A stretch of DNA of 21,604 nucleotides from UBA11524 sp963617205 (GTDB taxonomy: Bacteria; Bacillota; Clostridia; Christensenellales; Aristaeellaceae). This document shows positions 16,065-21,604 of this stretch, piece by piece; the stretch's first letter is position 1, and each line of letters begins with the position of its first letter. The stretch covers positions 1-21,604 of the forward strand of contig CAVEOA010000031.1 in assembly GCA_963617205.1 (NCBI GenBank). Direction: 5' to 3'. The notes beneath the pieces were generated by a model. The model ran no database searches and was not told the origin of the DNA. It worked only from the letters and a program-made list of their open reading frames with translations. The position numbers and the translations under genes are program-made.

Positions 16065-16946
16065 ATGACGAATGTCCACAAAAAGAAGCACGTTCACGCC
16101 TTTGATGTCATCCTGATCATCATTCTTGGCATCCTTTCTCTGCTTACAATCTATCCGTTCTACAACGTGCTGATTCTCTCCTTCTCCAACATTGCGGCGC
16201 AGGCAAAGCACACGCCGTACATGTGGTTCTGGGCGCTTGATCTGGAAGGATACAAGACCATCATCGGCGATCAGTACTTCTTCATTTCGCTGGGCAACAC
16301 ATTTTTCGTGACGATTGTCGGCACGACGATCAACATGCTGCTCTCCGTCACCGGCGCGTACGTGCTGTCCAAGAAGCGGCTGCCGGGACGAAACATCCTG
16401 CTGACGCTGGTCGTCATCCCGATGCTCTTTTCCGGCGGCATGATTCCAACCTACCTCGTCATGAAGAGCTATGGGCTGATCAACTCCATCTGGTCGATGA
16501 TTCTGCCGTGGGCAGTCAGCTCGTACTACGTCATCATCATGAAGAACTACTTCAATTCGATCTCGCCGAGCCTCGAGGAGGCGGCGCTGATTGACGGCGC
16601 AGGTGATCTTCAAATCCTGCTCCGAATCATTCTGCCGATTTCGATGCCCTTCACGATGACATTCCTGCTCTTTTACGCGGTTGAGCGCTGGAACGAGTGG
16701 TGGAATGCATACCTGTACATCAACGAAAAGACGCTGTACCCCCTGCAGATTTATCTGCGCGAGGTGCTCATCAACATGAACAACCAGCTCTCCCTGATGG
16801 CGCAGATTACGTCCGGCAAGAAGATTCCGGCGCAGTCCGTGCAGATGGGCACCATCATCATCACCGCGCTGCCGATTCTCTGCGTGTACCCGTTCGTGCA
16901 GAAATATTTCGTCAAGGGCGTGATGATCGGCTCCATCAAGGAGTGA
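16065..16946 (+). CDS. ABC sugar transporter permease, YtcP/LplC type
   Basis: 293 residues with about six membrane segments (VILIIILGILSLLTIYPFYN first) and the EAA loop LEEAALIDGAGDLQILLRII. The ending YPFVQKYFVKGVMIGSIKE is typical of this carbohydrate permease family. It follows the first permease by 17 bases, with AAAGGAG as ribosome site. The two should form the heterodimeric membrane channel for the binding protein encoded next. Confidence 0.94.
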   Translation: MTNVHKKKHVHAFDVILIIILGILSLLTIYPFYNVLILSFSNIAAQAKHTPYMWFWALDLEGYKTIIGDQYFFISLGNTFFVTIVGTTINMLLSVTGAYVLSKKRLPGRNILLTLVVIPMLFSGGMIPTYLVMKSYGLINSIWSMILPWAVSSYYVIIMKNYFNSISPSLEEAALIDGAGDLQILLRIILPISMPFTMTFLLFYAVERWNEWWNAYLYINEKTLYPLQIYLREVLINMNNQLSLMAQITSGKKIPAQSVQMGTIIITALPILCVYPFVQKYFVKGVMIGSIKE

Positions 16947-17017
16947 CCGTTTCAGGCTTCGACCGCCGGATGGATGGCGGTGGAATAGATTACCTAACGA
17001 CAAAAAGGAGGATCCCC

Positions 17018-18568
17018 ATGAAGAAACTGCTGAGCTTCCTGCTGCTGTTGGCGATGGTGCTGACGATGATCACCTCCGCGCTGGCGGACGACGTTGTGAC
17101 CATCCGCATTGCCCACTGGGATGTGGAGTCTGCGCTCGGCGTCGGTGAAGACGCTGTGCGCGACATCATCGAGCAGAAATTCGGCATCCGCCTCGAAGCG
17201 ATGAACACCACCTGGGACGACTATGTGCAGAAGATTCAGGCATGGGCCGCGGCAGACTCCCTGCCGGACATCTTCTCCATCGATGCCATCTGCACGCCGA
17301 ACTACTACGCGTGGATCAATGATGAAGTCGTTCATGCGCTGCCGGCTGACCTGAGCGCCTATCCGAACCTGATGGCGTACCTCGATGTGGACGACATTCA
17401 GGCGCTGAAGATTGACGGTCAGCTCTACTGCATCCCGCGCAAGACGTATCCGGACAATTACTGGAACGTCTGCGACCGCGTGATTTGCTACCGCTGGGAT
17501 CTTGCCCAGAAGGCCGGCATCACCAAGGAGCCCGAAACGTTCGACGATTTCCGCGAGATGATTCAGGCCATCATCAAGGCTGACCCGGAAGGCAAGCAGA
17601 TTCAGGGTCTGACCGCGCTGCAGGCCAAGCAGCTGGACGGCTTTATCTTCTCATACAGCATGCCTGCCGCGATGTCCGACGGCAGCGGCAGCGACTACAA
17701 GTGGTCCAAGGGTGACGACGGCGTCTATCGTCCGACATACTTCACCACCGACATGGTCTCCGCCTTCCAGCTCGCACGCGACATGTACGAGGAAGGCACC
17801 ATTGAAAAGGACTACGCGCTGACGACGTCCTCCACCGCATCCGAAAAGTTCCTGACCGGTCAGTCTGCGGCCATCCTCGGCGGCGGCGGCGTGGCATCGT
17901 GCTACGGGCGCTTCGGCAAGGACTGGGCAGCAGCAAACGACGGCCGCGACTTCTTCGATGACGTCCGCATTCTGGGCGTGCTCGAGGGCAAGGACGGTCT
18001 GCGCACCTTCCCGATCTTCCGCACCTCCTGGTCGGAAAGCTACATCTCCGCACATGTGGACGATGTGAAGCTCGATAAGATTCTGCAGCTCTACGATTTC
18101 CTTGTCTCCGACGAAGGTCAGATGCTGGTCAACTGGGGCATCGAGAACGTTGACTACGAGATGGTAGACGGCAAGGCCGTTTCCCTGCTGGAAGACGGCG
18201 TGACGCTCGGCACCAAGTATCCCTCGACCAACCTGCTGATTGGTCTGGCCAGCTGGGGTCAGTCCAGCACGAACCGCACCTATCCCGCGAGCGCACCGAC
18301 CGAAGACTATCGCGACGGCGACTTTGCCCTCTATGAGCAGGCGAAAGCGACGGGCGATCTGCCGGATTACGACATGCGCATCACCTACATGTCCACGCCG
18401 CTCAAGGATCAGTTCATCATCTATCAGGCGGACGATCTGATTGCCGTCATGATGGGCAGCGAACCGGTCGAGAAGATGGTGGAGGATCTGCTGAAGTCCT
18501 ACGAGGAAAAGGGTCTCAGCGCCATGATCGACGAAGTGAACGCAAAGGCGGCGGAGCTGGGCTATTAA
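17018..18568 (+). CDS. Secreted solute-binding protein of the sugar ABC transporter
   Basis: 516 residues. The N-terminus MKKLLSFLLLLAMVLTMITS plus ALA-DD is a clear signal peptide, probably cleaved after Ala23. There is no lipobox Cys, unusual for a Gram-positive binding protein. The mature part looks like the large LipO/YtcQ-type extracellular solute-binding family (family 1), with the aromatic residues (YAWIND, NYWNVCDRVICYRWD) expected for carbohydrate binding. The frame is open far upstream into the permease gene, but the start is fixed at 17018 by AAAAAGGAGG and the signal peptide. It probably captures a GlcNAc-containing, possibly sulfated oligosaccharide; that substrate is inferred from neighbours. 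A hairpin follows the stop. Confidence 0.93.
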   Translation: MKKLLSFLLLLAMVLTMITSALADDVVTIRIAHWDVESALGVGEDAVRDIIEQKFGIRLEAMNTTWDDYVQKIQAWAAADSLPDIFSIDAICTPNYYAWINDEVVHALPADLSAYPNLMAYLDVDDIQALKIDGQLYCIPRKTYPDNYWNVCDRVICYRWDLAQKAGITKEPETFDDFREMIQAIIKADPEGKQIQGLTALQAKQLDGFIFSYSMPAAMSDGSGSDYKWSKGDDGVYRPTYFTTDMVSAFQLARDMYEEGTIEKDYALTTSSTASEKFLTGQSAAILGGGGVASCYGRFGKDWAAANDGRDFFDDVRILGVLEGKDGLRTFPIFRTSWSESYISAHVDDVKLDKILQLYDFLVSDEGQMLVNWGIENVDYEMVDGKAVSLLEDGVTLGTKYPSTNLLIGLASWGQSSTNRTYPASAPTEDYRDGDFALYEQAKATGDLPDYDMRITYMSTPLKDQFIIYQADDLIAVMMGSEPVEKMVEDLLKSYEEKGLSAMIDEVNAKAAELGY

Positions 18569-18590
18569 GCTCAATCTGCGCACAACACCC

Positions 18591-18616
18591 GAGGGGAGCG
18601 CACGCGCGCTCCCTTC
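18591..18616 (+). promoter_or_regulatory. Intercistronic hairpin after the binding-protein gene
   Basis: GAGGGGAGCGC (18591-18601) and GCGCTCCCTTC (18606-18616) form an 11-bp stem with one G-T pair and loop ACGC. Only a weak T-rich tail (TTGTGT) follows. It lies between the binding-protein stop and the GH20 ribosome site. It is probably a partial terminator or an RNA-stabilising stem that keeps binding-protein mRNA more abundant than the enzyme mRNA. Confidence 0.7.
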
Positions 18617-18638
18617 TTGTGTCAGAAAGGAACCGGAA

Positions 18639-20477
18639 ATGGCAGAACAATTGAATTTTGACTGGATGGCAAAGGAGTTAGGCACAGAGGCGGCGATTCG
18701 CTTTGTGTCCGGCGGCAGCGGCATCGCGCTGAGCAAGGCAAAGGATGGCTGGTCGGTGCAGGTGGAGCAGCCGTGGATGGCGGGGCGTGCCGTCGGGCTG
18801 ATTCTGGCAAACGCAGATGCGCCGGATGGCTTCACGATACACGAAACGCCTGTGTTCGACCGTTTGGGGGTCATGCTGGACTGCTCGCGCAATGCCGTGC
18901 CGCACGTGGAGACGGTCAAGCATCTGCTGCGCATCCTTTCGCGCATGGGCTTTTCCACCCTGCAGCTGTACATGGAGGATGTGTTTCGGCTGGCGGAATA
19001 CCCCTATTTCGGCTACGGGCGCATGGGCTACACTGATGACGAGCTGACGGCGATGGACGATTACGCCGCATCGCTGGGCATTGAGCTGGTTCCCGCCGTG
19101 CAGACGCTGGCGCATCTGATGCAGACGCTCAAGTGGGATGCCATGCGCGATTATGTGGACGTGAATGACATTCTGCTGGCGGACGATGAGAAGACATTGC
19201 AGCTGATTGAAGCAATGTTCGCAAAGATGCGCAAATGCTTCCGGACAAATCGCATCAACATCGGCATGGACGAGGCGCACATGCTGGGGCTGGGCAACTA
19301 TCTGCAGAAGCACGGCTTTACCGACCGCACGCAGCTCATCCTGCATCACTTTGAGCGTGTCCACGCGCTGGCGAACAAGTACGGCTTCCGCCCGATGATG
19401 TGGAGCGACATGTTCTTCCGGCTGGCATCAAGCGGCGAATATTACCAGTCGAACTGCAAAATCGATGCATCTGTCAGCGAAAAGCTGCCTGAAGACACAA
19501 CGCTCATCTACTGGGATTACTACAGCTTCAATCAAAAGCATTACGATGACATGCTGAACGCGCATCTGCAAATCACGCCGAACATCGCCTTCGCTGCCGG
19601 CGCGCGCAAGTCAAACAGCCTTGTGCCGTGCAACAGCTTCAGCATCGAATGCGCAAAACACGCGTTTCCAGCATGCAGGGCATCCGGCATCCGGGATGTT
19701 TTCGTGACCATTTGGGGCGATAACGGCGCAGAAGCCTCGCTGTTCGGCGTCCTGCCGACGCTGCAATACTGGGCGGAGCTTTGCTGGCGCGGTCAGGCAG
19801 AGGACGACGTTCTCCGCACCGCCTTTTCTGCCTGCACGGAAGGCAACTGGGATGATTTTCTTGCGCTGGGCGAGCCGGTCTTTACGCCGGACAATCCCAA
19901 ACCGGGGCGCATAGCCGTCAATGCCTCGAAAACGCTGCTGTATGAGGACATCCTGACGCCGCTGTTCTCCGGTTCAATGGATATCCCAACTTATACGGCG
20001 CATCTGGCAGAAAATCTTGCGCAGTATCCGGCTGAAAGCGGCATTTGGCACCCGTTGTTTGACTGCGGCGAAGCCTTCACCCGACTGCTGCTGAAGAAAT
20101 GCACGCTGACGCAGGCGCTGCGCACGGCATGGCATTCAAAGGATCATGAAGCATTGCAGCGCATCAGCGAGAGCGACCTGCCAACGCTGTGCGATCTGCT
20201 GGATGATTTCATTCGCACGCTTCATGCACGTTGGCTCTGGGAAAGCAAGCCTGCCGGAATGGACGTGCTTGACCTGCGGCTCGGCGGCATGCGTCAGCGC
20301 TTTCTGACAGCGCAGGAGCGGCTGCAAAGCTACCTGAACGGGGAAATCGCGACCATCGAGGAGCTTGACGTCGCCCTGCTGCCGTTCTCAGCGGTTGCCG
20401 CAGCACAGGGACACTGTGAAGGACCTGCCCCCTTCTGGCACAGAATCGTGTCCGCATCCTCTGTCGCGGAAATATAA
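18639..20477 (+). CDS. GH20 beta-N-acetylglucosaminidase, GcnA-like, cytoplasmic
   Basis: 612 residues, no signal peptide. The family-20 barrel starts near residue 75. Segments VMLDCSRNAV, LYMEDVFRLAEYPYFGYGR, VPAVQTLAHL, INIGMDEAH and MMWSDMFFRLA match, from memory, the streptococcal GcnA enzymes, which remove terminal beta-linked GlcNAc or GalNAc and tolerate 6-phospho substrates. The catalytic Asp-Glu pair of the substrate-assisted mechanism is D211-E212. The C-terminal part (about 400-612) is mostly helical and less conserved. The ribosome site is AGAAAGGA. As the last gene of the transporter operon, it should trim the imported oligosaccharide. Acting on 6-sulfo-GlcNAc is possible given the divergent sulfatase, but unproven. 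Confidence 0.88.
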   Translation: MAEQLNFDWMAKELGTEAAIRFVSGGSGIALSKAKDGWSVQVEQPWMAGRAVGLILANADAPDGFTIHETPVFDRLGVMLDCSRNAVPHVETVKHLLRILSRMGFSTLQLYMEDVFRLAEYPYFGYGRMGYTDDELTAMDDYAASLGIELVPAVQTLAHLMQTLKWDAMRDYVDVNDILLADDEKTLQLIEAMFAKMRKCFRTNRINIGMDEAHMLGLGNYLQKHGFTDRTQLILHHFERVHALANKYGFRPMMWSDMFFRLASSGEYYQSNCKIDASVSEKLPEDTTLIYWDYYSFNQKHYDDMLNAHLQITPNIAFAAGARKSNSLVPCNSFSIECAKHAFPACRASGIRDVFVTIWGDNGAEASLFGVLPTLQYWAELCWRGQAEDDVLRTAFSACTEGNWDDFLALGEPVFTPDNPKPGRIAVNASKTLLYEDILTPLFSGSMDIPTYTAHLAENLAQYPAESGIWHPLFDCGEAFTRLLLKKCTLTQALRTAWHSKDHEALQRISESDLPTLCDLLDDFIRTLHARWLWESKPAGMDVLDLRLGGMRQRFLTAQERLQSYLNGEIATIEELDVALLPFSAVAAAQGHCEGPAPFWHRIVSASSVAEI

Positions 20478-20488
20478 GGATACACCAA

Positions 20489-20514
20489 CAAAAAGGACTA
20501 CTGCGAATCTGATA
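20489..20514 (+). terminator. Probable terminator 5' half, cut by an insertion sequence
   Basis: AAAAAGGACTACTGCGAA resembles the 5' arm of the intact terminator at 2877 (AAAAAGGACTGCTGCAG). No matching 3' arm (GCAGTAGTCCTTTTT) follows; instead the sequence enters an IS3-family end. The IS probably landed inside the loop or distal arm of the terminator of the transporter-GH20 operon. Confidence 0.45.
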
Positions 20515-21252
20515 TGAACTGCTCCCTCCGGTGATATGTCCCCATTTTTCTGGACACAGTCAATTAGCAAACAATTAGTTTTCCATCATGGATGCTTCCC
20601 TGCATTTAGAGGGAGGCATCCAATTTGTTTTTGCCTGGATTCGCCGGTTGTTGTAGTAGTCGATATACTCTGCAACGGCTTTCTGAAAGGATTCAAATGA
20701 CGGATAATCCTTCTCGAAACCATAGAACATTTCGTTTTTCAGCCTGCCGAAGAACGTTTCCATGATGCAGTTATCATAGCAGTTGCCTTTCCGTGACATG
20801 GACTGAATGATGCCGTGTTTGGCAAGTTCATTCCTGTAAAATTCGTGCCGGTACTGCCAGCCTTGATCGGAGTGCAGGATCAGCCCTTGCAGGTCAGGAA
20901 ATCGCTGAAAAGCTTTTTCCAGCATGTCCCTGACCTGCGCCATGTTTGGACTAAGGGAAAGGTTATAGGAAATAACCTCGTTTGTGTTCATATCGAGAAT
21001 CGGCGAGATATAGCACTTGCCCCAGGGCAGATTGAACTGCGATACGTCGGTCGTCCACTTTTGCAGCGGTCTCTCCGTGCTGAAATCTCTGTTGATGATA
21101 TTGTCAGCAACCTTTCCCACCTCTCCCTTGTAGGAATGATACTTTTCTTTCGGGCGTTTTCCCAGCAAGCCCAGCCGGTGCATGATGCGCTGCACTCGCT
21201 TATGATTGACTGCATAACCGCATTTCAGAAGCGCCTGATACACCCGCCTTAT
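20515..21252 (-). mobile_element. IS3-family (IS150-like) element, interrupted remnant
   Basis: The 3' end of the element probably starts at TGAACTGCTCCC (20515), which resembles IS150-type termini (TGTACTGCACCC). An alternative end is TGATATGTCCCC at 20532. The orfB transposase reading frame occupies 20575-21252. Continuity stops near 21250-21253, where an IS630-family element joins. The left part with orfA and the orfB start must lie beyond the IS630 element, outside the window, if it survives. Confidence 0.75.
20575..21252 (-). pseudogene. IS3-family transposase orfB, N-terminal part cut off
   Basis: The frame encodes about 225 residues against roughly 270-300 for a full orfB. It begins within the conserved (Y)GxRRVYQALL...VNHKRVQRIM region of the HTH_21 domain. 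The integrase core follows with the catalytic DDE triad: D in WTTDVSQF, D in LHSDQGWQY, and E in METFFGRLKNE. The last two are separated by exactly 35 residues, the IS3 hallmark. The C-terminus NRRIQAKTNWMPP is also typical. Upstream of the GTG at 21243 the frame runs only a few codons before a TAA at 21265-21267, which belongs to the neighbouring IS630 transposase gene. The copy is therefore split and should be inactive. Confidence 0.9.
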
Positions 21253-21604
21253 ACCAATCCTGATTTAAAACAGCTTTAAAATCCACTCACGCCCTGTGAT
21301 GCTGCGAATGGTTTCGGGCGTAATAGACCTGATCGTGCAGCACAATCGATCGATCACTTTTTCGAGTGTCTGGAACACTTCATTGCGGAAGCCTCTGGTG
21401 CGAATTTCACACCACACCTGCTCGATGGGGTTCATTTCCGGCGTGTAGGGCGGAATGTGAATCAAATGGATGTTATCCGGCACAACCAGCGCAACGGATT
21501 TGTGCCATGCAGCGCCGTCGCAGACCAGAAGAATTTCTTCCTGCGCATGTTCCTTGGACAAATGATCAAGGAATGTATTCATGCAGACTGTGTTGCACCA
21601 CGGC
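21253..21604 (-). mobile_element. IS630-family element, 3' part (runs off the window)
   Basis: It contains the C-terminal end of an IS630-type transposase gene and joins the split IS3 orfB near TATACC (21250-21255). IS630 elements insert at TA, and TATA at 21250-21253 fits. The exact end and the inverted repeats cannot be confirmed because the other end is outside. Confidence 0.7.
21265..21603 (-). CDS. IS630-family transposase, C-terminal part
   Basis: About 112 residues are visible, and the frame stays open to the right window edge, so the ATG at 21582 is internal. The DDE superfamily endonuclease pattern is clear: LLVCDGAAWHKS carries the second catalytic Asp, and HIPPYTPEMNPIEQVW carries the catalytic Glu, as in IS630/Tc1-mariner transposases. 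The protein ends GREWILKLF with the stop only about 12-15 bases from the junction with the IS3 fragment, consistent with a compact IS630 end. Whether the complete copy is functional cannot be judged here. Confidence 0.92.
   Translation of the reverse strand, partial: PWCNTVCMNTFLDHLSKEHAQEEILLVCDGAAWHKSVALVVPDNIHLIHIPPYTPEMNPIEQVWCEIRTRGFRNEVFQTLEKVIDRLCCTIRSITPETIRSITGREWILKLF

Noticed and set aside
15945..17003. Minus-strand open frame (352 codons) across both permeases
   Set aside because: It is the shadow of transmembrane permease genes, rich in His, Asp and Arg as expected from antisense of hydrophobic codons.
17651..18973. Minus-strand open frame (440 codons) across the binding protein and GH20 start
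   Set aside because: It spans the intercistronic hairpin and two confident genes; no motif or ribosome site.

Overview
The window looks like a chromosomal segment of an anaerobic, fairly GC-rich Bacillota (Clostridia) bacterium, probably gut-associated. This is inference from AGGAGG-type ribosome binding sites, consensus sigma-A promoters, a YesM/YesN-type two-component system, LplB/YtcP-type sugar permeases, a secreted FMN/FAD flavoprotein, and an oxygen-sensitive radical-SAM sulfatase maturase. No rRNA, tRNA or CRISPR array was seen.

Layout. (1) Positions 1-783: the 3' end of smpB, then the tmRNA gene ssrA and a strong terminator, i.e. the trans-translation pair. (2) 961-2917: one secreted flavinylated reductase with its own consensus promoter, a palindrome over the -35 box and a terminator. 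(3) 2979-9165, minus strand: a five-gene exopolysaccharide or O-antigen-like operon (three glycosyltransferases, a Wzy-like polymerase/ligase, a Wzx-like flippase) behind a perfect consensus promoter. (4) 9192-20477: two divergent arms meeting at 14842-15108. The leftward arm encodes a sensor kinase, an AraC-type response regulator, an anaerobic sulfatase-maturating enzyme and a Cys-type sulfatase, with overlapping or nearly touching genes. The rightward arm encodes two ABC permeases, a secreted solute-binding protein and a GcnA-like GH20 beta-N-acetylglucosaminidase. (5) 20515-21604: an IS3-family element remnant interrupted by an IS630-family element that runs off the window.

The most interesting unit is (4). 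Read together, it looks like a self-contained module for foraging sulfated, GlcNAc-containing glycans such as mucin O-glycans or glycosaminoglycan fragments. A surface sensor detects the glycan, the response regulator probably activates the divergent promoter at two 20-bp-spaced direct repeats, the ABC importer brings the oligosaccharide in, and cytoplasmic sulfatase and GH20 enzymes (neither has a signal peptide) desulfate and trim it. The maturase that converts the sulfatase Cys to formylglycine is co-transcribed with the sensor and the sulfatase. The substrate is inferred, not shown. No ABC ATPase is present, so a shared MsmX-like ATPase elsewhere is expected.
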